From Bordetella hinzii LMG 13501 (lineage in GTDB: Bacteria; Pseudomonadota; Gammaproteobacteria; Burkholderiales; Burkholderiaceae_B), in contig NZ_LRUJ01000046.1 of NCBI RefSeq assembly GCF_001548475.1, positions 1 to 33,421 on the forward strand: 33,421 bases of DNA, written 5' to 3'. Positions 20,493 to 28,249 of the stretch are shown here, piece by piece. Made by a program: the position numbers and the translations under genes. The notes under the pieces are model-generated. The model saw only the letters and a list, made by a program, of their open reading frames with translations. It ran no database searches and had not been told where the DNA came from. Numbering within the stretch: position 1 is the stretch's first letter; each line of letters begins with the position of its first letter.

Positions 20493-21265
20493 GCCGCCCC
20501 GACTGGAAGGATTACCGCTGGCAGCTGGTGCACGAGGGCCCCCAGGAGCCGCTGTTGCACATGGCCCTGGATGCCGCCATCACCGACGAAGTGGGCGCCG
20601 GCTTGCGCCCGCCGACGCTGCGCATCTGGGAGTGGGCCGCGCCCGCCGTGGTGATCGGCCGCTTCCAATCGCTGCGCAACGAAGTCGATCCGCAGGGCGC
20701 GGACCGGCACGGCGTGCGCGTGGTGCGCCGCGTGAGCGGCGGCGGCGCCATGTTTATCGAGCCGGGCAATTCCATTACCTACTCGCTGTCCGTGCCCCAG
20801 GAATTTGTCGCCGGCATGAGCTTCCAGGAGTCATACGCCTTCCTGGACTCCTGGGTCATCAAGGCCCTGCACGACCTGGGCATCAAGGCCTGGTACCAGC
20901 CCCTGAACGACATCGCCTCCGAAGGCGGCAAGATCGGCGGCGCAGCCCAGGCGCGGCGCGGCAAAGCCGTGCTGCATCACGTCACCATGTCGTACGATAT
21001 CGACGCCGACAAGATGGTGGAGGTGCTGCGCATCGGACGCGAGAAGCTATCCGACAAGGGAACGACCAGCGCCAAGAAGCGCGTCGATCCCCTGCGCAGC
21101 CAGACCGGCCTGGCGCGCGAAGCCATCATCGAACGCATGCTCCAGACCTTCGCCGCCATGGCGCCGCTGGAGCCGGTGGCGCTGGCCGCCGGCACGCTGG
21201 CCGAGGCGCGCCGCCAGGTCGACGAAAAGTTCGGCACCCCGGAGTGGCTGACACTGGTACCTTGA
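20489..21265 (+). CDS. lplA: lipoate-protein ligase A, catalytic domain
   Basis: A 258-residue LplA/BPL-fold ligase that attaches lipoate to E2 and GcvH lipoyl domains. It shows the lipoyl-AMP pocket RRVSGGGAMF (80-89) followed by EPGNSITYSL, and the ligase lysine Lys148 in GGKIGGAAQ. The C-terminal ligase domain present in E. coli LplA is missing here and is supplied by the preceding gene, with which it overlaps by four bases. Octanoyltransferase activity (LipM-like) is an alternative, but the adjacent LplB-like gene favours ligase function. A strong terminator follows. Confidence 0.88.
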   Translation: MSRPDWKDYRWQLVHEGPQEPLLHMALDAAITDEVGAGLRPPTLRIWEWAAPAVVIGRFQSLRNEVDPQGADRHGVRVVRRVSGGGAMFIEPGNSITYSLSVPQEFVAGMSFQESYAFLDSWVIKALHDLGIKAWYQPLNDIASEGGKIGGAAQARRGKAVLHHVTMSYDIDADKMVEVLRIGREKLSDKGTTSAKKRVDPLRSQTGLAREAIIERMLQTFAAMAPLEPVALAAGTLAEARRQVDEKFGTPEWLTLVP

Positions 21266-21302
21266 ACCCGGCGGCGGCGCCTTCCGCGCCGCCGGGTGTT
21301 TT
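21266..21302 (+). terminator. Rho-independent terminator after lplA
   Basis: Perfect 11-bp stem (ACCCGGCGGCG / CGCCGCCGGGT) with a 10-nt loop, followed by GTTTT, starting directly after the lplA stop codon. It ends the GNAT-lplB-lplA unit. Confidence 0.85.
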
Positions 21303-21318
21303 GCATCAAAGAGGCCTT

Positions 21319-22143
21319 ATGCCCCAGATCCGTACGCGGTTTCCCTTATTCCCGTCCCGGCTGGCCGCCTGCGCCAGCCTTGCCTTGCTGGCGGCCTGCG
21401 GCAGCGCGCCGCCGGCCAACATCAGCCTGCCGGCCGCCGGGTCGCCGCAAGCGACCGCCAGCGCCAGCATTGGCGACGTGAAGACACAGCGCATCGAATG
21501 GAAAGGCGTCAAGCCCGGCTGCACCGGGGAGTGCCCCACCATAGAAATCGACAGCGTGGCCTTTCCCGACATCCCCAAGCTATCGCAGGCCGTCGACCAC
21601 ATCCTGGCCAGCCTGACCGGCGTGGACAGCAATCTGCGCGGCCAGTACGACACCCTGTCGGAATACACGCAATATTTCTGGCGCAACGCCCAGGGACGCG
21701 ACGCCACGCTCTTCAAGGCCAGCGTCAAGGACGTGGCCCAGGGGGTGGTGTCAGTCGAACTGCACACCAGCCAATACTTCACCGGCGCCGCGCACGGCAT
21801 CCCGGCCACGCTCTATCTCAATTGGCAGCTGGCGGGCGGCCGCCTGCTGCGCCTGGACGATCTGCTCATCCCCGGCCGCCGTCCCGGCTATGTGCAGGCC
21901 TTGCAGCAGGCGCACCAGAAGTGGCTGGCCGGCAACGAGGACGCCAAGCGCGATCCGGCAGCCTACAACCGGATGTGGCCTTTCCAGGAAACCGACAACG
22001 TCGCCGTCACCCGCGAAGGCCTGGTCGCCAAATACGACGCCTATTCCATTGCCCCCTACTCCCATGGCGAGCCGGAACTGCTGCTGCCCTGGAGCGTGCT
22101 GCAAGGCGTGGTCAAGCCGGAGCTGCTGGGCGGCCAGCCCTGA
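21319..22143 (+). CDS. DUF3298-domain lipoprotein
   Basis: A 274-residue lipoprotein with a lipobox LLAAC (Cys27), so lipid-anchored in the envelope. The mature part includes CTGECPTIEIDSVAFPDIPK, then a domain with TSQYFTGAAHGIPATLYLNW and LAGGRLLRLDDLLIPG, matching RsiV-type DUF3298 proteins (peptidoglycan- or lysozyme-related in RsiV), ending with SHGEPELLLPWSVLQGVVKP. The function in Gram-negative bacteria is not established. ATG 21319 has AAGAGG 4-9 bases upstream and starts right at the signal peptide; the much longer open frame overlapping lplA is not coding. It converges on clpP. Confidence 0.87.
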   Translation: MPQIRTRFPLFPSRLAACASLALLAACGSAPPANISLPAAGSPQATASASIGDVKTQRIEWKGVKPGCTGECPTIEIDSVAFPDIPKLSQAVDHILASLTGVDSNLRGQYDTLSEYTQYFWRNAQGRDATLFKASVKDVAQGVVSVELHTSQYFTGAAHGIPATLYLNWQLAGGRLLRLDDLLIPGRRPGYVQALQQAHQKWLAGNEDAKRDPAAYNRMWPFQETDNVAVTREGLVAKYDAYSIAPYSHGEPELLLPWSVLQGVVKPELLGGQP

Positions 22144-22151
22144 GCCGGCGC

Positions 22152-22748
22152 TCAAGCGCGCCGCCGGATCACCTGGTCGATCAACCCCCATTGCACCGCC
22201 TGCTCCGGCGTCATGAAGTGATCCCGGTCCAGCGTGCGCTCGACCTCCGCTTCGTCGCGGCCACAATGCTCGGCATAGCGCTGGATGACGCGCGCCTTGG
22301 TGCGCTGCATTTCCTCGGCCTGGATGAGGACGTCCGAGGCCTGCCCCTGCACGCCGCCCAGCGGCTGGTGCACATGCAGGCTGGCGCTGGGCAAGGCGCT
22401 GCGGTGCCCGGGCTCGCCCGCCATCAGCAGGAATGAACCCATGGAGCGCGCCGTCCCCATGCACAGCGTGTGCACCGGCGCCTGGATGTATTGCATGGTG
22501 TCATAGATCGCCAAGCCGCTCGAAATCACCCCGCCCGGCGAATTGATGTACAGATGGATGGGCTTGCCGGGGTACTCGGCCTCCAGGAAAAGCAGTTGCG
22601 CGCACACCAGCGCCGCGGAGTCATCATTGACCTCGCCGTGCAGAAAGATGATGCGCTCGCGCAGCAGGCGCGAGTAGATGTCGAACGAGCGCTCGCCGCG
22701 CCCGGAGTGCTCGACCACCATGGGAACGAGCTGCATGGCTGCACGCAT
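22152..22748 (-). CDS. clpP: ClpP-type serine protease subunit (second ClpP)
   Basis: A 198-residue ClpP. It resembles E. coli ClpP along its length ([57 protein letters not shown]). The catalytic triad is present as Ser102, His127 and Asp176, but the residue before the serine is Arg (GTARSMG instead of the usual GxAASMG). No clpX or tig gene is near, so this is probably an extra, stand-alone ClpP paralogue rather than the housekeeping copy. AGGAG lies about 10 bases before ATG 22748. Partner ATPase and substrates are unknown. Confidence 0.9.
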   Translation of the reverse strand: MRAAMQLVPMVVEHSGRGERSFDIYSRLLRERIIFLHGEVNDDSAALVCAQLLFLEAEYPGKPIHLYINSPGGVISSGLAIYDTMQYIQAPVHTLCMGTARSMGSFLLMAGEPGHRSALPSASLHVHQPLGGVQGQASDVLIQAEEMQRTKARVIQRYAEHCGRDEAEVERTLDRDHFMTPEQAVQWGLIDQVIRRRA

Positions 22749-22824
22749 GAAGCGGACTCCTGCCGTAGGATGGAGAATGCCGGCGCCCCTCGAAGGCGCG
22801 CCAGGACCGGAAAAAGCGCGGGCG

Positions 22825-23133
22825 TCAGGCCGCCAGCATCAGGGTGGCGTCGTTGGCCGCCACCGGCGCATGGACGATAGTCAGCGTGGTGCCGCCCCGC
22901 GCATTAGGGCGCAGACTGAACCTGACCTCGCTTTCGATGAAGGGCGGATCCTCGTCGCGCATGCGGTAGGCCACCTCCTGCCCTTCGCGGCTGGCGACGG
23001 GCCTGGCCTCGGCCAGCGCCGGCAGCCATTGCGCGCGCAAGGGCGGCTGCGTGATGGCCCGCCACACCTTGGCCGGCGGCGCGTCGAGTTCGTATTCCAG
23101 CACCAGGCGCTCGGCCTCGGGATCGTGCGTCAT
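22825..23133 (-). CDS. SRPBCC (AHSA1-like) domain protein
   Basis: A 102-residue START/AHSA1-type protein with the opening [20 protein letters not shown], then [11 protein letters not shown] and the later strands [13 protein letters not shown] and [11 protein letters not shown]. Members bind hydrophobic ligands or chaperone partners; no enzymatic role is proven. It is shorter than the usual 140-160 residues, losing the final helix. Its start overlaps the stop of the ArsR gene by four bases (ATGA at 23133-23130), which fixes the start. An ArsR repressor directly followed by a SRPBCC gene is a recurrent bacterial pair. Confidence 0.85.
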   Translation of the reverse strand: MTHDPEAERLVLEYELDAPPAKVWRAITQPPLRAQWLPALAEARPVASREGQEVAYRMRDEDPPFIESEVRFSLRPNARGGTTLTIVHAPVAANDATLMLAA

Positions 23134-23444
23134 GGGTCCATGTCCTTGAGCAGGGTCTTCAAGGCATCGATGCGCTCGGGCCAATATGCGCGGTACTTGG
23201 CCAGCCAGCGCGCCATCACGAACAGGCCCCGCGGATCGACCTCGTAGTTCACGTAGCGGCCCTGCCGCTCCTCGCGCACCAGCCCCGCCTGCCGCAACAC
23301 CGCAAGATGCTGCGACATGGCCGGTTGGCTGATCGCCAGCCCCTCGCGCAAGGCGCTGGCGTTCATGCGGCCCGCCGCGAGCCTCTCGAAGATGCCCCGG
23401 CGCGTCGGGTCCGCCAGGGCCTTGAAGATGTCGTTTTCCACCAT
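23130..23444 (-). CDS. ArsR family repressor
   Basis: A 104-residue winged-helix regulator: NDIFKALADPTRRGIFERLA, the recognition region LAISQPAMSQHLAVLRQAGL and the wing VREERQGRYVNYEVD. No cysteine-based metal site is visible, so it is of the SdpR-like type rather than a metal sensor. The start is taken as ATG 23444, which coincides with the predicted transcription start of a good promoter (leaderless). A GTG at 23453 in frame would fall upstream of that start. It is co-transcribed with the SRPBCC gene, and an inverted repeat overlapping the promoter suggests autorepression. Confidence 0.87.
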   Translation of the reverse strand: MVENDIFKALADPTRRGIFERLAAGRMNASALREGLAISQPAMSQHLAVLRQAGLVREERQGRYVNYEVDPRGLFVMARWLAKYRAYWPERIDALKTLLKDMDP

Positions 23445-23449
23445 GGACG

Positions 23450-23480
23450 ACACATTAGCAGCTACTTATGTGTTGTGCAA
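23450..23480 (-). promoter_or_regulatory. arsR promoter with overlapping inverted repeat (candidate operator)
   Basis: On the minus strand TTGCAC (23480-23475), a 17-base spacer and TAATGT (23457-23452) form a near-consensus sigma-70 promoter. ACACAT (23450-23455) and ATGTGT (23468-23473) are an exact 6-bp inverted repeat covering the -10 and much of the spacer, ideal for repression. The expected transcription start, about seven bases past the -10, falls on the ATG at 23444. Confidence 0.7.
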
Positions 23481-23490
23481 GCCCGTGGCG

Positions 23491-24030
23491 CTACAAGACT
23501 AGGCCCAGTTCCTGCAGCAAGACCAAGGCGCCGGCGCCGCCGAACACCAGCACCACGGGGTTGATGCGCGTGCCCATCACCAGCACGGTCGCGGCCAGCG
23601 TGATGGCGCGCGCGGCCCAGCCGCCTGCGAGCGCGGTCAGCAGCACGTACACGGCGGCGAGGATCATGCCGGCGGCGACCGGTCTCAGGCCGGCCTCCAG
23701 CGCCCGTTGCCAGCGCGCGCCCTGGTGGCGCCGCCAGAGATAGGCCACGCCGTAGATCAGGAAAGCGGTCGGCGCGAAGATCGCCAGCGTGGCGACCACC
23801 GCGCCCCAGAAACCGCTGACCTCCCAGCCTATCAATGTCACCAGCAGCGAGCCCGGCCCCGGAGACAGGCGCGCGATGGCGAAGGCATTGAGAAACTGCT
23901 GCGCTGTCATCCATTGATGGACATCGACCACCTGGCGCTGGATCTCGGCCAGCGTGGCCTGCCCGCCGCCTATGGTGACCAGCGACAGCGGCGCGAACAC
24001 CAGCCACAGCGCCCACAAGCTTCTTTCCAT
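23491..24030 (-). CDS. short-chain chromate transporter subunit (CHR family)
   Basis: A 179-residue inner-membrane protein, one half of a bipartite CHR transporter. The opening WALWLVFAPLSLVTIGGGQA holds the family's GGG, followed by QFLNAFAIARLSPGPGSLLV (the P-GP signature) and five to six hydrophobic helices. CHR proteins exchange or export chromate; the short ones work as pairs. The partner gene ends two bases upstream, so they are translated together. The natural substrate may be sulfate or another oxyanion. Confidence 0.88.
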   Translation of the reverse strand: MERSLWALWLVFAPLSLVTIGGGQATLAEIQRQVVDVHQWMTAQQFLNAFAIARLSPGPGSLLVTLIGWEVSGFWGAVVATLAIFAPTAFLIYGVAYLWRRHQGARWQRALEAGLRPVAAGMILAAVYVLLTALAGGWAARAITLAATVLVMGTRINPVVLVFGGAGALVLLQELGLVL

Positions 24031-24031
24031 G

Positions 24032-24589
24032 TCAGCGGCTCCCCAGGCGGCGGTATTCCAGCGCGATGCTGGCCGCGCCCTCGGCCAGGACCACCCACAG
24101 CAAGGGCCAGTGCAACAGGCCCACGGCCACGAAGGTGCTCGTCATGAAGACCCAGGGCATGAGGCGGCGCGGCACCCGCAGCGCCGCCGCGATGGCCATA
24201 TTGGCCGACAGCCCGATGGCCGCCGCCGCCGCGCCGGCCAGGGCGACATGGGTCAGCGGAAAGCGCGCCAGCTCGGCAAACACCAGCGCCAGGCAGACGA
24301 TGAACACGGCCGGCGGCACGATGATACCCATGAAACCGGCGACCGCGCCGCGCGCCCCCGCCAGGCGATAGCCGATCCAGATCGCCATATTCTTCACATT
24401 GACGCCCGGCAGCGCCTGGGACAGCGCCAGGCCATTGAAGAAAGCCTCTTCGCTCATCCAGCGCCGGTCCTGCACGAACTCGCGATACAGCCAGCCGCTC
24501 AGCCCGCCGCCGAAACTGGTCAGGCCGATGCGCGAAAAGATCAGGAAAAGCCGCCAGGCGGTGGGCGGCGGCGTCGGGTCGATGGCCAT
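24032..24589 (-). CDS. short-chain chromate transporter subunit (CHR family), partner
   Basis: A 185-residue CHR half-protein with SRIGLTSFGGGLSGWLYREF and EEAFFNGLALSQALPGVNVK, the FGGG and Q-LPG signatures, and about six helices. It corresponds to the N-terminal half of a full-length ChrA, while its neighbour gives the C-terminal half. Start 24589 (MAIDPTPPP) is chosen because the extra upstream residues run into the terminator region. It is encoded first, one base before the next start, as usual for such pairs. Confidence 0.88.
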   Translation of the reverse strand: MAIDPTPPPTAWRLFLIFSRIGLTSFGGGLSGWLYREFVQDRRWMSEEAFFNGLALSQALPGVNVKNMAIWIGYRLAGARGAVAGFMGIIVPPAVFIVCLALVFAELARFPLTHVALAGAAAAAIGLSANMAIAAALRVPRRLMPWVFMTSTFVAVGLLHWPLLWVVLAEGAASIALEYRRLGSR

Positions 24590-24620
24590 GGGAAGGGCTC
24601 GCAGCAGGGAAACGGACCGC

Positions 24621-24651
24621 AAAAAAAACCGCGCGGCATGCCGCGCGGTTT
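24621..24651 (-). terminator. Rho-independent terminator after gdhA
   Basis: A perfect 26-bp palindrome (13-bp arms AAACCGCGCGGCA / TGCCGCGCGGTTT, 24626-24651) continues on the minus strand into eight T residues (24628-24621). It lies 62 bases after the glutamate dehydrogenase stop and upstream of the chromate transporter genes. Confidence 0.92.
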
Positions 24652-24712
24652 CGGGTCTGCCATGAACCCCGATCGTATCCGGAACAGGTAACAAGGACCT
24701 GTCGGCTGGGCC

Positions 24713-26002
24713 TCAGGGGTAGAGGCCGCGCACCTGGCGCGCCTGCAGGATGCGGGTGCAAGCCACGATGAAGGCGGCGGTGCGCAAGGTGACCTTGTGC
24801 TCGCGCGCCACCTGGGCGATGGCGGCATAGGCCTCGCGCATGATGCGCTCCAGGCGCTGGTTGATCTCGTCCTCGCTCCAGAAGAAACTGGAGAAATCCT
24901 GCACCCACTCGAAGTACGACACGGTCACGCCGCCGGCATTGGCCAGCACGTCGGGTACGACATAGATGCCGTTTTCGCGCAGGATGTCGTCGGCTTCGGG
25001 CGTCGTCGGGCCGTTGGCGCCTTCGACCACGATCTTGGCCCGCACCTTGGGGGCGTTGGCGGCCGTGATCTGCGACTCCAGGGCCGCCGGGATCAGGAAA
25101 TCGGTTTCCAGCGTCCAGAACTCGGCATTGTCCAGCGCAGCGCCGCCCGAGAAGCCCGCCACGCCGCCCGTGGAGGCCACGTGGGCCAGCAGCTTGTGCA
25201 CGTCCAGGCCGGCCGCGTTGTGGATGGTGCCGGTGTGATCCTGGGCGGCGATCACCTTCGCCCCCGCCTCATGGAACAGGCGCGCGGCGGTGCCGCCCAC
25301 ATTGCCGAAGCCCTGCACGATGACCTTGGCGCCGGGCACGCTCACATTGCGGTCGCGCGCGGCCTCGCAAGCCACCACGAACACGCCGCGGCCGGTCGCC
25401 TCGACGCGGCCCAGGCTGCCGCCCAGCGCGATGGGCTTGCCCGTCACCACGCCCGTGGCGGTGGAACCCTCGTTCATCGAGTAGGTGTCCATCATCCAGG
25501 CCATGGTCTGGGCGTTGGTGTTGACATCGGGCGCCGGGATGTCCTTGGTCGGCCCGATGATGACGCCGATTTCACTGGTGTAGCGGCGCGTCACGCGCTC
25601 GAGTTCGGAGTGCGACAGCTTGCGCGGATCCAGGCGCACGCCGCCCTTGGCGCCGCCATAAGGCAGGTTCACGGCCGCGTTCTTGATCGACATCCAGGCC
25701 GCCAGCGCCATCACTTCGGACAGCGTCACATCCTGGTGGAAGCGCACCCCGCCCTTGCCCGGGCCGCGCGAGGTGTTGTGCTGCACGCGATAGCCCTCGA
25801 AATGGGCAATGCTGCCGTTGTCGAGCTCGATCGGGACATCGACGATCAGCGCGCGCTTGGGACGCTTGAGCGTCTCGACCCAGCGCGCCAGCGGCCCCAG
25901 GTAGGGCGTCACGCGGTCGACTTGTTGCAGATACACCCCCCAGGGGCCGAGGTGCTCGGCGTCCAGGTACGAGGGCAAGGCATGAACAGGAGGTTGAGAC
26001 AT
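24713..26002 (-). CDS. gdhA: glutamate dehydrogenase (Glu/Leu/Phe/Val dehydrogenase family)
   Basis: Reversible oxidative deamination of glutamate to 2-oxoglutarate. A 429-residue protein, typical for NAD(P)-GDH. It shows [17 protein letters not shown], the catalytic Lys119 in [10 protein letters not shown], Asp159 in IPAPDVNT, the dinucleotide fold around [17 protein letters not shown], and the C-terminal [12 protein letters not shown] and [15 protein letters not shown] 26002 has GGAG about 9 bases upstream; a longer open frame beyond it is not coding. It is followed by a strong terminator and preceded by an AT-rich promoter region, so it is monocistronic. Cofactor preference cannot be read reliably. 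Confidence 0.95.
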   Translation of the reverse strand: MSQPPVHALPSYLDAEHLGPWGVYLQQVDRVTPYLGPLARWVETLKRPKRALIVDVPIELDNGSIAHFEGYRVQHNTSRGPGKGGVRFHQDVTLSEVMALAAWMSIKNAAVNLPYGGAKGGVRLDPRKLSHSELERVTRRYTSEIGVIIGPTKDIPAPDVNTNAQTMAWMMDTYSMNEGSTATGVVTGKPIALGGSLGRVEATGRGVFVVACEAARDRNVSVPGAKVIVQGFGNVGGTAARLFHEAGAKVIAAQDHTGTIHNAAGLDVHKLLAHVASTGGVAGFSGGAALDNAEFWTLETDFLIPAALESQITAANAPKVRAKIVVEGANGPTTPEADDILRENGIYVVPDVLANAGGVTVSYFEWVQDFSSFFWSEDEINQRLERIMREAYAAIAQVAREHKVTLRTAAFIVACTRILQARQVRGLYP

Positions 26003-26174
26003 AGGAACGCTCTCCGGGCTGAGTTTGGGAAATTCTACCCGCCGGATTAATACGTCACCATATATATAAGAAAAATATTTATTGGGGACATATTTAATCG
26101 TAAGCTTCCGCGGCGCAACAAAATGGCGCGTCTCATGTCTGCCGCGCGGCGGCCGCGGAGCAAGCGCCGCCCGC
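26003..26174. promoter_or_regulatory. AT-rich promoter region of gdhA
   Basis: A 172-base gap between two leftward genes. Positions 26046-26102 are strikingly AT-rich (TATATATAAG, AAAAATATTTATTGG, ATATTTAATC) in a GC-rich genome. TAGAAT (minus, around 26030) and TATTAA (around 26045) are possible -10 boxes, but -35 matches are poor. The gap holds gdhA's promoter and possibly a terminator for the SDR operon, though no hairpin with T-run is seen. Confidence 0.5.
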
Positions 26175-26918
26175 CTACCAAGGCTGCCTGGCGGGGCCGA
26201 CCGTGAACTCGTTGACCGTGGTGTCCTCGGGCTGGTCGATCGCGAAGGCCACGACGCTGGCGATCCGGTCCGGGGAAATGCCGTAGCTGTCGTAGACATT
26301 GCGCATCTGCTCAAGCGACGGCTTGTCGCTGATGGTCGCCAGCAGCTCGGTATTGATGGCGGCCGGATAGATCGTCGCCGTGCGGATGTGGGTGCCTTCC
26401 ATGGCCGACTCGATGCGCAGCACTTCCATGAAGTCGCGCACGAACCATTTCGTGCCGCCATACACGGCGCTGCCGGGATAGGCCTTGAGGCCCGCCACCG
26501 ACGAGGTGGCGATGACATGGCCGGACTTGCGCGCAAGAAACTCGGGCAGCACGGCCGCCACGCCGTTGAGCACGCCCTTGACGTTGACATCGACCATCTG
26601 ATGCCAATCGTCGGTCTTCAGCGCCGACAACGGCGAAGTCGGCATCAGGCCGGCGTTGAGGAAAATGACGTCGACGCCGCCGTAGCTATCCTTGGCCAGT
26701 TTGACGATGGCGTCGTTGTCGGACGGCTTGGTGACGTCCAGTTCCCGATACACGGCCTGCCCGCCGCGCTGCGTGATCTCATCGGCGATCCGCTTCAGCT
26801 TGTCCACCCGCCGGGCGCCAAGCACGACCTTGGCGCCTTTGCTGGCCAGCAGCTTGGCCGTCGCCTCGCCGATGCCCGACGACGCGCCGGTGATGATGAT
26901 GACTTTATCTTGGATCAT
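26175..26918 (-). CDS. SDR family oxidoreductase
   Basis: A 247-residue classical short-chain dehydrogenase: cofactor motif TGASSGIG near residue 10, FLNAG in place of NNAG, and the active site [20 protein letters not shown] followed by GTK, giving Ser, Tyr and Lys at standard spacing. ARR after the second strand suggests NADP preference. The closing segment [20 protein letters not shown] and TVNEFTVGP match the YdfG/clavaldehyde-dehydrogenase-like group. GGGAGAA lies just before ATG 26918. It is the last gene of the cupin-CMD-SDR operon, 15 bases after the CMD gene. Substrate unknown. Confidence 0.9.
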   Translation of the reverse strand: MIQDKVIIITGASSGIGEATAKLLASKGAKVVLGARRVDKLKRIADEITQRGGQAVYRELDVTKPSDNDAIVKLAKDSYGGVDVIFLNAGLMPTSPLSALKTDDWHQMVDVNVKGVLNGVAAVLPEFLARKSGHVIATSSVAGLKAYPGSAVYGGTKWFVRDFMEVLRIESAMEGTHIRTATIYPAAINTELLATISDKPSLEQMRNVYDSYGISPDRIASVVAFAIDQPEDTTVNEFTVGPARQPW

Positions 26919-26933
26919 GAGGTTCTCCCTTTT

Positions 26934-27629
26934 TTATCCCTTCGAGCGGGCCGGCGCTTGCTCGCGGCTAGCCAGATGCCTGTCCAGCGCCTCGCTGGCG
27001 CGGCGGGCATGCGCGGCATCCACGCGCGACGACAGCACCTGCGTGAGCTGGCGCAACTGGCTGGCGCTGATGCCGATGTTCATGCTGATGCGCATGTGCG
27101 CCTGCAATTGCGGCTCGGCGCCGGGCAGCGCCGAGAGCATGGCCACGGTGGCCAGTTCGCGGCTTTGCCAGTCCAGGTTGTCGCGCTCGAAGATGTCGCC
27201 GAACAGGTGCGCGCGCAGGTAGTCGTTCGCGGCGGGCGCGAAATCAAACAGCGGCCCCTGCACCGGTCCGCCCGATAAGCGGGTCTGGTTGGCCGTGCCG
27301 GCGGCCAGCAGCGCATCCCCCTTGGGGATGGGACGGCCGGGCTCGCGGCCCGGCGCATCCTCGATGCCGCGCTGCTTGCGCGCCTCCAGCACCTTCATCA
27401 GTTCGCCCAGTGCGTTGAGGCTGCGCGGGAAGCCGGCATAGGCATAGAGCTGCACCAGGATTTCCCGGGCGTCGCTCACCGTCATGCCGGCATCCAGCCC
27501 TTGGTCCAGCGCGCGGTTCAGGTTGACGATATCTCCCGCGGCGGCGAAGGCCGCGATCGGCACGATGGCCTGGTGGCCGGCCGTGAGGGTGTCAGAAGCG
27601 CTCGAGCTTGCCGTTGGGGATCGAGTCAT
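26934..27629 (-). CDS. tandem carboxymuconolactone-decarboxylase-domain protein without cysteines
   Basis: A 231-residue protein with two CMD-type helical repeats: LNRALDQGLDAGMTVSDARE with EILVQLYAYAGFPRSLNAL, and later DIFERDNLDWQSRELATVAM with MNIGISASQLRQLTQVL. It contains no cysteine at all, so the CxxC peroxidase chemistry of AhpD is impossible; a decarboxylase/lactonase-like or binding role is more likely. Members of this type commonly sit next to cupin and SDR genes, as here. It lies 50 bases after the cupin gene. An N-terminal Ser/Thr-rich extension precedes the first domain. Confidence 0.85.
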   Translation of the reverse strand: MTRSPTASSSASDTLTAGHQAIVPIAAFAAAGDIVNLNRALDQGLDAGMTVSDAREILVQLYAYAGFPRSLNALGELMKVLEARKQRGIEDAPGREPGRPIPKGDALLAAGTANQTRLSGGPVQGPLFDFAPAANDYLRAHLFGDIFERDNLDWQSRELATVAMLSALPGAEPQLQAHMRISMNIGISASQLRQLTQVLSSRVDAAHARRASEALDRHLASREQAPARSKG

Positions 27630-27679
27630 GGGTTGGGTGTCCTTTTCGTTGCGTGACCGCGGTATCGGTCCCGGCCCGC

Positions 27680-28090
27680 TCAGCCGCGCGCCGGACCGGC
27701 GAGATACTGTTCATCGGTGACGTGCTCCATCCATTCGACGTTCTTGCCATCCAGCGCCTCCTGGATGGCGATGTGCGTCATGGCCGTGGCCGGAGAAGCG
27801 CCGTGCCAGTGCTTATGTCCGGGCGGGCACCAGATGACGTCGCCGGCGCGGATCTCGACGATGGGTTCGCCCTCGCACTGCGTCCAGCCACAGCCGGCGG
27901 TCACGATCAAGGTCTGGCCGAGCGGATGGGTGTGCCAGGCCGTGCGCGCGCCCGGCTCGAAGGTGACGGCCGCGCAAGACACGCGGGCCGGCGCGGGCGG
28001 GCTGTTCAGCGGGTCGATACGGACCGTGCCGGTAAACCACTCGGCAGGGCCCTTGGTCGAAGGCTGGGATCCCGCGCGTTTGAGTTCCAT
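27680..28090 (-). CDS. small cupin-domain protein
   Basis: A 136-residue single-domain cupin. Motif 1 is [20 protein letters not shown] (two His plus Gln in place of Glu), motif 2 is [19 protein letters not shown] (metal His). The fold is like that of small mandelonitrile-lyase-type or quercetinase-like cupins. The start MELKRAGS at 28090 has AAGGAG 7-12 bases upstream; the frame's upstream extension lacks one. It is the first gene of the cupin-CMD-SDR operon and divergent from the LysR gene. Substrate unknown. Confidence 0.88.
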   Translation of the reverse strand: MELKRAGSQPSTKGPAEWFTGTVRIDPLNSPPAPARVSCAAVTFEPGARTAWHTHPLGQTLIVTAGCGWTQCEGEPIVEIRAGDVIWCPPGHKHWHGASPATAMTHIAIQEALDGKNVEWMEHVTDEQYLAGPARG

Positions 28091-28249
28091 AGTGCGCTCC
28101 TTGCAAAGATCGTGAGGGGACGAGGGCCGGCGCGCCAGCGTTCGGCGACGCTGCAATGTCCCCTTGGAAGGCGCCATGAAACTGTACGGCTCCCGTCATT
28201 GGCTGAGAAGGCCGTAAAATAGACATACGCTGGTGCAAGGAATTCACCA
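28091..28249. promoter_or_regulatory. divergent control region of the LysR gene and cupin operon
   Basis: A 159-base gap. Near the LysR start lie TAAAAT (28215-28220, possible -10) and an inverted repeat TGGTG-N9-CACCA (28231-28249) that ends at the ATG and covers its AAGGA site. Nearer the operon, AGGGGAC (28115-28121) / GTCCCCT (28158-28164) enclose CAGCG (28136-28140) / CGCTG (28149-28153), which could fold in the operon leader. LysR proteins usually bind such shared regions. Confidence 0.5.

Noticed and set aside
20632-21318. Long N-terminal extension of the DUF3298 lipoprotein frame into lplA
   Set aside because: The extension lies over lplA in another frame, and the lipoprotein signal with its ribosome binding site begins at 21319.
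26003-26590. Extension of the gdhA frame to 26590
   Set aside because: It overlaps the SDR gene and the AT-rich promoter strip; family length and ribosome binding site place the start at 26002.
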